NCBI RefSeq assembly: GCF_002813295.1
Contig: NZ_PHUE01000001.1
Span: 2,790,001-2,854,000 of the forward strand
Direction of reading: 5' to 3'
DNA length: 64,000 nucleotides
From: Flavobacterium sp. 5
GTDB taxonomy: Bacteria > Bacteroidota > Bacteroidia > Flavobacteriales > Flavobacteriaceae
Part shown: positions 17,752 to 27,212 of the stretch, one piece after another
How positions within the stretch are numbered: the stretch's first letter is position 1
How the letters are laid out: each line of letters opens with the position of its first letter
Position numbers and translations under genes: made by a program
The notes under the pieces: model-generated
What the model was told of the DNA's origin: nothing
The model's input: the letters and a program-made list of their open reading frames with translations, nothing else
Database searches by the model: none

Positions 17752-19142
17752 AAAATAACATATCACATAGTGAAGCCGCTGAGATTTTCAATAAAGATGT
17801 AGAGCGCGTCAACTGGCATGATGAAACACTTTGGTTTGTTCGTGAAAAAAGAGATCGTTCTGCGCATCAAATTCCAGAATGGGAATTGCTTAGAGAAACA
17901 GCATCACAAATTAAACTCAATGTGCTTTCAAATATCCATGACTATTTAGTGGAGTTTGAAGCTAATGCTCAAAAAAACGGAATTATCGTTCATTGGGCTG
18001 CCAACGCTGAGGAGCACAATGTTATCGTCCATTCGATATTAGAAAAACATAATGTCAAACAAATGGTAAAATCAAAATCTATGCTTACCGAAGAATGTCA
18101 TTTGAATGATTATTTGACAGAACGAGGCATTGATGTTATTGATTCTGATTTGGGAGAACGTATTGTTCAGCTTCGAAAGGAACCACCAAGCCATATTGTT
18201 TTACCGGCAATTCATCTTAAAAAAGAAGATGTTAGCGAAACTTTTTATGAACACCTTGGAACAGAAAAAGGAAATATTGATCCGCAATATTTAACTGAAT
18301 CAGCGCGTCACCATTTAAGAGATATTTTTTTAACTCGTAAAGCAGCTTTAACAGGAGTGAATTTTGCAGTTGCCGAAACTGGAGAATTTGTGGTTTGTAC
18401 CAATGAAGGAAATGCAGATATGGGCGCACATTTAGCCGATGTACATATTGCATGTATGGGGTTTGAAAAATTAATTCCGCAACGTAAACATTTGGGTGTT
18501 TTCTTGAGATTATTAGCTAGAAGCGCTACAGGACAACCGATAACTACTTTTTCGAGTCATTTTAAAAAACCAAGAGAAGGAAAAGAAATTCATATTGTGA
18601 TTGTTGATAATGGAAGAAGTGTACAATTGGGGCGCGAGGATTTTAGAAATTCATTAAAATGCATTCGTTGTGGCGCTTGCATGAATACGTGTCCAGTCTA
18701 TAGACGAAGTGGCGGTCATAGTTATCATAATGCCGTTGCTGGACCAATTGGTTCAATTTTAGCTCCTAATTTGGATATGAAAAAGAATGCCGATTTGCCA
18801 TTTGCTAGTACTTTATGTGGTTCTTGTACGAATGTTTGTCCTGTAAAAATTGACATTCATGATCAATTGTACAAATGGAGACAGGTTTTGGTGCAAGAGG
18901 GTTATACGCCAAAAGTCAAAACAATAGCTATGAAAACTATGGCTACTGTTTTAGCAAATCCAATGGTGTTTGATATTGCAGGTAAAACAGGGCGTTTTGC
19001 AATGAAGAATTTGTCTGGTTTGGTAAACAATAAATTGAATAAATGGTACGATCAACGTGAAATGCCAGAAGTTCCAGAAGAATCTTTTAGAGAATGGTAT
19101 AAGAAAAATGGTAAAGCAACTAAAAGAAAAAACGATGAGTAG
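17748..19142 (+). CDS. lutB: L-lactate utilisation iron-sulfur protein LutB
   Basis: Second Lut subunit, 464 aa. It has an N-terminal LUD domain and a C-terminal ferredoxin-like part with two 4Fe-4S motifs, CIRCGACMNTCPVYRR (about residues 305-320) and CGSCTNVCPVKID (about 362-374). It transfers electrons from lactate oxidation. Overlaps lutA by four bases and lutC by eight. Confidence 0.95.
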   Translation: MKNNISHSEAAEIFNKDVERVNWHDETLWFVREKRDRSAHQIPEWELLRETASQIKLNVLSNIHDYLVEFEANAQKNGIIVHWAANAEEHNVIVHSILEKHNVKQMVKSKSMLTEECHLNDYLTERGIDVIDSDLGERIVQLRKEPPSHIVLPAIHLKKEDVSETFYEHLGTEKGNIDPQYLTESARHHLRDIFLTRKAALTGVNFAVAETGEFVVCTNEGNADMGAHLADVHIACMGFEKLIPQRKHLGVFLRLLARSATGQPITTFSSHFKKPREGKEIHIVIVDNGRSVQLGREDFRNSLKCIRCGACMNTCPVYRRSGGHSYHNAVAGPIGSILAPNLDMKKNADLPFASTLCGSCTNVCPVKIDIHDQLYKWRQVLVQEGYTPKVKTIAMKTMATVLANPMVFDIAGKTGRFAMKNLSGLVNNKLNKWYDQREMPEVPEESFREWYKKNGKATKRKNDE

Positions 19143-19722
19143 TAAAGAAGCAATTTTGCAAAAAATAAAACAAAATCAGCCGAAAGAAGTGAATGAACTT
19201 CCAAATTTAGAACCATTGAAGGAAACTAATTTAGATGTTTTAGATCAATATAAAACAGTTTTAAAAAGCATCGGGGGAGATTTTGTAGAAGTATCTAACT
19301 ATGTTGAAATTATTGATTTTGTTAGACAAAACTTCGACACCAATAAACGTATATTAACGACTCTTACGGAACTATCTGAAGTAGCCAATTTGGATTGGAG
19401 TGACGATGATCCACATTCTTTAGAAGATGCTGAATTAATTTTAGTTAAAGCACATTTTGGCGTAGCCGAAAACAGTGCACTTTGGGTCACAGATGATTTA
19501 ATGGGACAACGAGTTTCAACGTTTATTCCACAATATTTAGCTATAGCCGTAAACAAAAATGACATCGTTGCCAAAATGCATCATGCATACGATCGGATTG
19601 GAAATCAAGAATATGGTTTTGGAACTTTTATAGCTGGGCCTTCAAAAACGGCTGACATTGAACAGTCCTTAGTTTTGGGAGCCCACGGAGCAAGAGGATT
19701 GACCGTTTTTTTAATGGATTAA
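19135..19722 (+). CDS. lutC: Lactate utilisation protein LutC (LUD domain)
   Basis: A 195-aa LUD-domain protein completing the LutABC complex. The start is taken at ATG 19135, which overlaps the lutB stop (ATGAGTAG); a longer frame from 19057 would run deep inside lutB and has no family counterpart. Motifs ENSALWVT and GTFIAGPSKTADIEQSLVLGAHG are typical of LutC. Confidence 0.93.
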   Translation: MSSKEAILQKIKQNQPKEVNELPNLEPLKETNLDVLDQYKTVLKSIGGDFVEVSNYVEIIDFVRQNFDTNKRILTTLTELSEVANLDWSDDDPHSLEDAELILVKAHFGVAENSALWVTDDLMGQRVSTFIPQYLAIAVNKNDIVAKMHHAYDRIGNQEYGFGTFIAGPSKTADIEQSLVLGAHGARGLTVFLMD

Positions 19723-19792
19723 TTTCCTTTGTTAATAAAAGCCGTAATTTTCTCGGTTGAAGTTGAAAATACTAATTTAAAAATAACCAAAA

Positions 19793-20611
19793 TTGAAAAC
19801 AGATTTTTTATTAAATGATAAAGTTATTGTAGTTACAGGAGCTACTGGAATTCTAGGGGAAGCTTTTGTGAATGGAATTGCCGAGGCTGGAGCAACAGTT
19901 TGTATATTAGGTAGAAATGAAAAAGTAGCTAATGAGCGTACCCAAGCAATTATTGATAAAGGAGGAAAAGCAATTGCTTTAATTGCGGATGTTACCAAAG
20001 AAGCCGATTTAATTGCAGCTCGCGATTTAGTACTTTCAAAATACGGAAAAATTGATGGTTTGGTAAATGGAGCAGGAGGAAACATGCCGGATGCAGTAGT
20101 ACAACCCAATCAAGATATTTTTAAACTAAATATGGATGCTCTACAACAAGTAATGAACCTTAACTTATTTGGGACTCTTTTACCCACTCAAGTTTTTGGA
20201 GAAGCTATAAAAGATACTGTTGGTAGAGGTAGTATTGTAAACATTTCTTCAGTATCTACTGTGGCAGCAATGACTAAAGTTTTAGGATATAGTTTGGCAA
20301 AATCTGCTATTGATTCTTATACCAAATGGTTTGCTGTAGAACTTGCTAAACGTTATGGAGATAAAATTCGAATGAATTCAATAGCACCAGGGTTTTTCTT
20401 AACAGAACAAAACAGAACTTTATTAACCAATGAAGATGGTAGTTTGACAGAAAGAGGGAATTTGGTAATCCAAAACACACCTTACGGTCGTTTTGGTAGT
20501 CCAGATGAATTAGTTGGCGGATTAGTTTGGCTGTTAAGTGATGCTTCTAAATTTGCAACTGGATCAAAAGTAACTTTAGATGGTGGTTTTACAATTTTTA
20601 GTGGAGTGTAG
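19793..20611 (+). CDS. SDR-family oxidoreductase, probable D-mannonate (fructuronate) oxidoreductase
   Basis: A 272-aa NAD(P)-dependent short-chain dehydrogenase. It has VVTGATGILGEAF (cofactor loop), NGAGG, catalytic Ser in NISSVST and YSLAKSA, and DGGFTIFSGV at the C-terminus. The long insert after NLNLFGT and the DGGFTIFSGV end resemble SDR-type mannonate dehydrogenases that link fructuronate and mannonate in glucuronate breakdown. The N-terminus fits only with the TTG start at 19793. Role inferred from sequence type plus the uronate-processing neighbours. Confidence 0.75.
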   Translation: MKTDFLLNDKVIVVTGATGILGEAFVNGIAEAGATVCILGRNEKVANERTQAIIDKGGKAIALIADVTKEADLIAARDLVLSKYGKIDGLVNGAGGNMPDAVVQPNQDIFKLNMDALQQVMNLNLFGTLLPTQVFGEAIKDTVGRGSIVNISSVSTVAAMTKVLGYSLAKSAIDSYTKWFAVELAKRYGDKIRMNSIAPGFFLTEQNRTLLTNEDGSLTERGNLVIQNTPYGRFGSPDELVGGLVWLLSDASKFATGSKVTLDGGFTIFSGV

Positions 20612-20814
20612 AGGTTTTTTAAGAAAACAAATATGTGTAAAATGGAACTAATGTAATGATGGTTTCGACTTTATTATGTCATAAATGGATCCTATATCGC
20701 ACAGGTTGAAATGATAGGAATTGTATTTTAGATTGCAGAGGCTATAAAAAATAAATAAAAAATTGGGTTTTATTTAAACAAAATTTTCTTATATTTCGCC
20801 GCTAAAACTCCTTT

Positions 20815-22731
20815 ATGTTTCATAGATTTTTTCCCACTTTTACTGTTTTTTTATTATTTACTTCAGTCTTACTTTCTGCTCAAAAAAGTGATTATAGTAC
20901 CCTAACAATTTCCGATAGTCTTAAAGAAAATGCTAATGCTATTGTCCGTTTGAATCAAATTGATATTGTAATTGCGTCGCAACGTAGCATGAGTATTAAA
21001 AGGAAGAGGGTAGTAACTGTTCTAAATGAACATGGATTAGATGCAGTTGAAGCTTCTGAAAATTATGACAATCATAAACCAGTTAGGAGCATATTAGCAA
21101 CAGTTTACGATGCTTTTGGGAAAGAAATCAAAAAAATAAAAAAAGCAGACTTCAGAGATGTTAGCGCTGTAAGCGGAAGTACTCTTTTTTCGGAGAGTCG
21201 ATATATTTATTTGGATTATACTCCAATCCAGTATCCATTTACTGTCGTTTTTGAAAGTGAATTAGAAACATCCAATACAGCTTTTATTCCCCAATGGATA
21301 CCTTTGAATGATTATGCTGTAACTATTGAAAAAAGTATTCTCAACTTAAGTTTTCCTTCAAACCTAGGATTTAAATACAAAGAATTTAATTTTTCTAATT
21401 TTAATGTAAAGAAAACGGTAGAGACATCAACAAATCTTTCCTATGTGGCAACAAAAATAGTAGCTCAAAAAGAGGAAATTGCCAGCCCTTCTAACAGTTA
21501 TCTTTTACCAAGAGTAATGATGGGATTAGAGTTTTTTCATTTAGAAGGTGTGGATGGAGTTGCTAAAACTTGGGCGGAATTTGGTAAGTGGTACAGTGAA
21601 AAAATTCTGCAGGGAACTATTGATTTACCAGAAGAAACTAAGGCAAAAATGAAAGCTTTGGTGGGTACTGAAACAGATCCGATTAAGAAAGCAAAAATTA
21701 TCTATAAATATGTTCAGGAAAAATCAAGATACGTTAATATAAGCATTGGTATTGGAGGATGGAAACCAATGTTGGCTGGTGACGTGGATCGATTGGGTTA
21801 TGGAGATTGTAAAGCATTGAGTAATTATACCAAGGCACTTCTGAAGGCTGTTGATGTACCATCTTTTAATACTATTTTATATGGTAGTTCAAGGAAACGT
21901 GATATTGAAACGGATTTTGTTTCTATGCAAGGGAATCACATGATTTTGGCTATCCCAAATAAAGATAAATATATTTTTTTAGAATGTACAAGTCAAGTAG
22001 ATCCTTTTGGTTATCAAGGAATGTTTACTGACGATCGGATTGTCTTGGTAGTAAAACCAGAAGGTGGAGAAATAGTAAGAACAAGAATATATGAAGATAC
22101 GGAGAATGTACAAATTAGTAAAGGAGTTTATTCTATTGCTGAAAATGGAGATTTTTTAGGAAAAATTGGAATAGTTTCGGAAGGAACGCAGTACAACCAA
22201 AAATTTAATAATGACAAACTTTCTCCATTAGAAATGGAAGCTTTTTATAAAGACTACTGGAGTACTATTAATAATCTGAAAATTAAAAAAATCACTTTTA
22301 AAAATGATAGTGATAAAATAAGTTTTACAGAGAATGCCGAAATAACTGCAGTGAATTATGGGAACGTGTCGGCAAATAAAATGATGTTTGCCCTAAATGC
22401 TTTCAATCAATCAACTCAAAGTGTAAAACGAATCCGAAATAGAAAGAATCCTATGGAAATTTCAAGAGGATATTTAGATTTAGATGAAATTGAAATTGTT
22501 TTGCCAGCTAATTTTTCAATCGAATTTCTTCCAAGTAATGTTGAAATTAATGGAAAATTTGGGGAATATAAAACAGAAATTATAAAAAAGGACAATAATA
22601 ATATCGTTTACAAGAGAAGGTTTTTTTTGAAAAAAGGATTGTATACGAATAAAGAATATGACGAATATCGTCTTTTTAGAGAACAAATTTCCAGAAACGA
22701 TAACGCCAAAATAATTTTAACCAAAAGCTAA
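20815..22731 (+). CDS. DUF3857 protein with an intact transglutaminase-like domain
   Basis: A 638-aa exported protein (signal ending LLSAQ). An N-terminal DUF3857 beta-rich domain is followed by a transglutaminase/protease-like domain with Cys332 in GYGDCKALSNY, His375 in GNHMILAIP and an acidic partner near FLECTSQVDPFG, so it could be an active cysteine hydrolase or cross-linking enzyme in the periplasm. A DUF3858-like C-terminal domain follows. It is the first of three tandem homologues, eight bases before the next. Confidence 0.85.
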   Translation: MFHRFFPTFTVFLLFTSVLLSAQKSDYSTLTISDSLKENANAIVRLNQIDIVIASQRSMSIKRKRVVTVLNEHGLDAVEASENYDNHKPVRSILATVYDAFGKEIKKIKKADFRDVSAVSGSTLFSESRYIYLDYTPIQYPFTVVFESELETSNTAFIPQWIPLNDYAVTIEKSILNLSFPSNLGFKYKEFNFSNFNVKKTVETSTNLSYVATKIVAQKEEIASPSNSYLLPRVMMGLEFFHLEGVDGVAKTWAEFGKWYSEKILQGTIDLPEETKAKMKALVGTETDPIKKAKIIYKYVQEKSRYVNISIGIGGWKPMLAGDVDRLGYGDCKALSNYTKALLKAVDVPSFNTILYGSSRKRDIETDFVSMQGNHMILAIPNKDKYIFLECTSQVDPFGYQGMFTDDRIVLVVKPEGGEIVRTRIYEDTENVQISKGVYSIAENGDFLGKIGIVSEGTQYNQKFNNDKLSPLEMEAFYKDYWSTINNLKIKKITFKNDSDKISFTENAEITAVNYGNVSANKMMFALNAFNQSTQSVKRIRNRKNPMEISRGYLDLDEIEIVLPANFSIEFLPSNVEINGKFGEYKTEIIKKDNNNIVYKRRFFLKKGLYTNKEYDEYRLFREQISRNDNAKIILTKS

Positions 22732-22738
22732 TTTCCAA

Positions 22739-24766
22739 ATGAAAATCAAAAACGTAATCATTCCATTTTTTCTAATTCTATTTTTTTCTAATGTAAATGC
22801 ACAGGAATTTAAATTAGGGAAAGTCTCAGTGGCCGAATTAGAACAAAAAGTACATCCTAAAGATTCATCGGCGGTAGCTGCAGTATTATTTAAAAAGGGA
22901 GAAACTAGTTTTGAATATGTGCAAAATGAAGGTTTTAAGGTTAAAAATGAGGTGACTATGCGTGTCAAAATCTATAGAAAGGAAGGTTATGATTGGGCAA
23001 ATCAAGAGGTGCGATTTATTTCAGGAAGTAGTAGTATTAAAGAAAAAGTGATTTTTTCGGATGCAGTAACTTATAATTTAGTGGCCGGAAAAATTGAAAA
23101 AACAAAATTGAAATCTGAAGGGGAATTTCAAGAGGTAGTTAATAAATATTGGAGTAAAAAGAAAATAACTTTACCTAATGTAAAAGAAGGTTCCGTATTG
23201 GAATTTAAGTACACTATACTAACAAATAATATAGGAATGCTAAAAGAGTTTAATTTTCAAACTGACATTCCTGTGAATTATGTGGAATATATAACTTATG
23301 TACCAGAGTATTTTGTTTATAATACTAAAATGAAAGGTTTTATTTCGCCAAAAAGAATTATTGAAAAATCGACAAAATCATTTACAATAACTAGTAAAGA
23401 AAGAATTCAACAAGGAGGGTTTGGAGGAGCTACAAAAACTGAGTTTTCAAACGATAAAATTGATTATCAAGAAACAAAAACATTATATACTACTCAAGAT
23501 TTGCCAGCTATGAAAGATGAGGCATTTGTGAATAATATAGATAATTATACGGTCAGTATAGCACAGGAATTGTCGATGACACAATATCCCAATGAAGCTA
23601 TAAAGCCCTATTCGACGGATTGGAATGCCGTTGTAAAAACTATTTATGAATATGATGATTTTGGCCCAGAATTAAATAAAACTGGATATTTTGAACAGGA
23701 TTTAAAAACGATTACTGCAGGCTTAACAGCACAAGATGAAATTATTTCAGCAATTTTAAATTATGTGAAATCAGCTGTGAAATGGAATGAATACTATGGG
23801 TATTCTTGTGAGAATGGTGTTAAACAGGCGTATAAAAATAAAATTGGAAATGTAGGCGAAATTAATTTAATGCTCACTGCGATGTTACGAAGTGCAGGCT
23901 TAACAGCAAATCCAGTATTAGTAAGTACCAGATCTAACGGAATTTCAATTTTTCCAAACAGGAGCGCATATAACTATGTGATTGCAGCAGTAGAAATTCC
24001 AAATGGATTAATACTCTTGGATGCGACAAGTAAATACTCTACTCCAAATGTATTGCCGTTTCGAGACTTAAATTGGTTAGGAAGATTAATTAGAAAAGAC
24101 GGGTCATCTGAAGAGGTCGATCTAATGCCTAAAACAGCATCTACAGATGTTGTGATGATGGCTTATGATGTTGATGCTGCGGGAAAAATCTCTGGCAAAT
24201 TAAGAAGACAAAGAACAGATCATAATGCGATGAGTTTTAGATCAGAGATTGAAAATATAAAAGAAGAGGAATATTTAGAAAAATTAGAAAATGAAAATAA
24301 AAAAATCGAAATTTCAGATTATTCTCGGACCAATGAAAAGGATATAAAATTACCAATTGTAGAAACCTGTTCTTTTACTGGTGACAATCTATGTGATATT
24401 ATAGGAGGGAAAATATATATTAATCCACTGTTGTTTTTTACTAAAGTGCAGAATCCTTTTAAACAGGAAACAAGAGAATATCCTATTGATTATGGTTTTG
24501 CTTTTGTGGATAGGTACAATATTATTATTAACATTCCTGAGGGGTATGTGATAGAGTCATTACCAAAATCGGCTCAATTAAATATGGAAGATAATTTGGG
24601 AGGTTTTAAATTTATTGCCAATACTTCTGGTAATAAAATTCAGTTATCTATTACGGATCAAATTAACACTCCAATTGTCTCTTCAGATTATTATTCAATG
24701 CTAAAGGAATATTATCAGGGAGTAATAGCTAAGGAAACTGAAAAGATTGTCTTAAAGAAAGTGTAA
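22739..24766 (+). CDS. DUF3857 protein with a degenerate transglutaminase-like domain
   Basis: A 675-aa exported protein (signal ending SNVNAQ), closely related to the next gene. DUF3857 (about residues 50-230) precedes the transglutaminase-like region. Where an active enzyme has GDCK, this one reads GNVGEINLML, and the His position reads YNYVIAAVE, so both cysteine and histidine of the triad are gone. It is probably a non-catalytic paralogue with a binding or structural role. Confidence 0.85.
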   Translation: MKIKNVIIPFFLILFFSNVNAQEFKLGKVSVAELEQKVHPKDSSAVAAVLFKKGETSFEYVQNEGFKVKNEVTMRVKIYRKEGYDWANQEVRFISGSSSIKEKVIFSDAVTYNLVAGKIEKTKLKSEGEFQEVVNKYWSKKKITLPNVKEGSVLEFKYTILTNNIGMLKEFNFQTDIPVNYVEYITYVPEYFVYNTKMKGFISPKRIIEKSTKSFTITSKERIQQGGFGGATKTEFSNDKIDYQETKTLYTTQDLPAMKDEAFVNNIDNYTVSIAQELSMTQYPNEAIKPYSTDWNAVVKTIYEYDDFGPELNKTGYFEQDLKTITAGLTAQDEIISAILNYVKSAVKWNEYYGYSCENGVKQAYKNKIGNVGEINLMLTAMLRSAGLTANPVLVSTRSNGISIFPNRSAYNYVIAAVEIPNGLILLDATSKYSTPNVLPFRDLNWLGRLIRKDGSSEEVDLMPKTASTDVVMMAYDVDAAGKISGKLRRQRTDHNAMSFRSEIENIKEEEYLEKLENENKKIEISDYSRTNEKDIKLPIVETCSFTGDNLCDIIGGKIYINPLLFFTKVQNPFKQETREYPIDYGFAFVDRYNIIINIPEGYVIESLPKSAQLNMEDNLGGFKFIANTSGNKIQLSITDQINTPIVSSDYYSMLKEYYQGVIAKETEKIVLKKV

Positions 24767-24769
24767 GTA

Positions 24770-26761
24770 ATGAAAAGAATTATAACTTTTTTTGGATTGT
24801 TTATTTTGTTTTCATCTGTAAAAATAAAGGGTCAAAACTTTGAAATAGGAAAAGTATCAATTGCAGAGTTAAAAGAAAAACAGCATCCAAGAGATACGAG
24901 TGCAGTTGCTGCAATATTATTTAAGAACGGTAAAACCAATTTTGATTACAATAGAGATAGAGGTTTTACGGCTATCACACAAGTGACGATACGAATAAAA
25001 ATTTATAAGAAAGAAGGTTATGATTGGGCTAATTTTACGGTTCCGTATTATGTGGGCTATGAAAATTATAGCGACGACATTGTTGAGTTTTCTAGTGCAG
25101 CAACCTATAATCTAGTAAATGGCTCCATTGTTAAAACTAAATTAAACAATGAAGGTAGTTTCAAGAAGAATGTAAATAAATATTGGAATGAGGCAACTAT
25201 AACTCTGCCAAATGTAAAAGAGGGATCCGTTATAGAGTTTAAATATGTTTTGAAAACCGAAAACATCGTTAAATTTCCTGCGTTCTATTTTCAAGAGAAA
25301 ATACCAGTAAATTCAGCGGAATATACTACTAACATCCCTTCCTTTTTTACCTATAAGCCTATTCAGATAGGTTATATAGATCTTAAAGTTGACTCAAAAG
25401 TTGCAGGTGGAAGTTTTTCGTTTGATAATGAATATCATCAATCAGTCAATTTGACTTTCAGTCAATTGAAAAGTAATTACAGTGCAGAAAATATTCCAGC
25501 ATTAAAGGAAGAAAGTTTTGTGGATAATATTCAAAATTATCAATCGGCACTATATCATGAACTTGAAAAAACAAATTTTCCAGAAGAAAAGGAAAAAAAT
25601 TATTCCAAAGATTGGGATGGTGTAGCTAAAACTATTTATGCAGATAAAGATTTTGGGAAAGAGTTAGAAGAGAGTTCTTATCTTCTAAATGATGTTAAAT
25701 TAATTTTAAAAGGAATTGATTCTAAGGAAGAGAGACTAGCAGTAGTTTTTAAATTTGTTCAAGATAGAATGCATTGGAACAATGATAATGGATATTACAC
25801 GGATAAAGGTGTAAAACAAGCCTATAGTGCTAGAATTGGAAATGTTGCTGAAATAAATTTTATACTTATCTCAATGCTAAAACTGGCAGGATTTGAGGCA
25901 AGTCCAGTATTGGTTAGTACAAAAGAGCATGGAAAACCTGTTTTCCCTAATAGAACAGGTTTTAATTATGTTATAGCTTCAGTAGTTATTGATGAAAAAC
26001 AAATTTTATTAGATGCCTCTCATAAATATACAACGCAAAACATTTTACCTCTTAATGTTTTAAATTGGAAAGGGCGGCTTATTAAACAAGAAGGAATTTC
26101 TCAAGAAGTGGAGCTAGTACCTACAAATACCTCAAGTGAAAATTATACTTTGATGGTGAAATTAGATAAAGCTGGAGGAATGGAAGGGAAGTTTAGATTA
26201 TACCTAACAAATTATGAAGCATACAATTTTAGAGATAAGTATGCAGAAATGGATACAGATAATTATCTTGAAAAATTAGAAAATGATTTAAATGGTGTTA
26301 GAATTCAAGGATATACCATTGATAATAAAAAAACTAATCTGACAGAGCCTATTGTCCAGAGCTTTACTTTTACATCAAATAATCATGCTGAGATTATTGG
26401 TGATAAAATATACATCAATCCGATATTGTTTTTTACAGAATCACATAATCCTTTTATTCAGGAAAAAAGAGAAATGTCAATCTATTTTGGATATCCCAAA
26501 TTAGAGAAATATAGTATTAGTTATGAAATCCCCGAGGGTTATGTTGTAGAGTCGCTTCCTAAGACTATAAAAATGACAACAGATAGCAAAGAGATGTTCT
26601 TCTCAATGAATGTAGTTTCTCAAGATAATAGAATACAGGTTATGTTAACCAAAGAGATAAATGTTGCTCTCGTTTCACCTGATTTTTATGGTTCAATCAA
26701 AGAATTTTATCAAAAAATGATTGAAAAGCAAAATGAAAAAATAGTTCTTAAAAGAATATAG
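24770..26761 (+). CDS. DUF3857 protein with a degenerate transglutaminase-like domain
   Basis: A 663-aa exported protein, a paralogue of the gene at 22739 (shared openings such as KVSxAELxxKxHPxDxSAVAAxLFK). The catalytic cysteine position reads GNVAEINFIL and the histidine position FNYVIASVV, so the triad is lost here too. Only three bases separate it from the previous gene, and all three DUF3857 genes probably form one operon. Function unknown. Confidence 0.85.
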   Translation: MKRIITFFGLFILFSSVKIKGQNFEIGKVSIAELKEKQHPRDTSAVAAILFKNGKTNFDYNRDRGFTAITQVTIRIKIYKKEGYDWANFTVPYYVGYENYSDDIVEFSSAATYNLVNGSIVKTKLNNEGSFKKNVNKYWNEATITLPNVKEGSVIEFKYVLKTENIVKFPAFYFQEKIPVNSAEYTTNIPSFFTYKPIQIGYIDLKVDSKVAGGSFSFDNEYHQSVNLTFSQLKSNYSAENIPALKEESFVDNIQNYQSALYHELEKTNFPEEKEKNYSKDWDGVAKTIYADKDFGKELEESSYLLNDVKLILKGIDSKEERLAVVFKFVQDRMHWNNDNGYYTDKGVKQAYSARIGNVAEINFILISMLKLAGFEASPVLVSTKEHGKPVFPNRTGFNYVIASVVIDEKQILLDASHKYTTQNILPLNVLNWKGRLIKQEGISQEVELVPTNTSSENYTLMVKLDKAGGMEGKFRLYLTNYEAYNFRDKYAEMDTDNYLEKLENDLNGVRIQGYTIDNKKTNLTEPIVQSFTFTSNNHAEIIGDKIYINPILFFTESHNPFIQEKREMSIYFGYPKLEKYSISYEIPEGYVVESLPKTIKMTTDSKEMFFSMNVVSQDNRIQVMLTKEINVALVSPDFYGSIKEFYQKMIEKQNEKIVLKRI

Positions 26762-26803
26762 TAAGAGTTTGTGCCTTTGTATATTTGTCATAAAAATACA
26801 ACC

Positions 26804-27130
26804 ATGAACCTAAAAAACGCACAACTAGACGTAGATACCTGGATAAAAGAACACGGAGTTCGTTACTTCAATGAACTCACCAATATGGCACAACTGACAG
26901 AAGAGGTTGGTGAAGTTGCCCGTATTATTGCCCGTCGTTATGGAGAGCAATCCGAAAAGGAAAGTGATAAAAATAAAGACCTTGGAGAAGAACTAGCCGA
27001 TGTAGTTTTTGTTGTGCTGTGTTTGGCTAATCAAACAGGAATCGATTTGCAATCTGCCTTTGATAAGAAAATGGATTTGAAATCCGTTCGTGACAAAGAT
27101 CGCCACAAAAACAACGATAAACTAAAATAA
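26804..27130 (+). CDS. MazG-like nucleotide pyrophosphohydrolase
   Basis: A 108-aa all-alpha NTP pyrophosphatase with the metal-binding pattern EEVGE (LTEEVGEVARII) and ELADVVFVV. Enzymes of this type hydrolyse (d)NTPs to NMP and PPi, removing damaged or surplus nucleotides. The ATG at 26804 is chosen because a TATATTTG promoter box sits at 26780-26787; the upstream start at 26771 lies before this box and adds only non-family residues. Confidence 0.88.
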   Translation: MNLKNAQLDVDTWIKEHGVRYFNELTNMAQLTEEVGEVARIIARRYGEQSEKESDKNKDLGEELADVVFVVLCLANQTGIDLQSAFDKKMDLKSVRDKDRHKNNDKLK

Positions 27131-27151
27131 TGTTATAAGTTGAGGTAAAGC

Positions 27152-27182
27152 TTTGGTTCCTGCCTTTTTTAAAATAAATTTG
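27152..27182 (+). promoter_or_regulatory. Promoter of aroA
   Basis: TTTG (27152-27155), a 19-base spacer and TAAATTTG (27175-27182) match the Bacteroidota consensus exactly. It rules out the TTG start at 27153 and supports the ATG at 27213. Confidence 0.8.
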
Positions 27183-27212
27183 TCGAAAGACATAATACAA
27201 CCTATTCAAAAA

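Noticed and set aside
19057..19134. Extended lutC start inside lutB
   Set aside because: The ATG at 19135 overlaps the lutB stop as expected for coupled genes and matches the family N-terminus.
27153..27212. TTG start at 27153 for aroA
   Set aside because: It overlaps the -33 element, and the added residues have no family counterpart.
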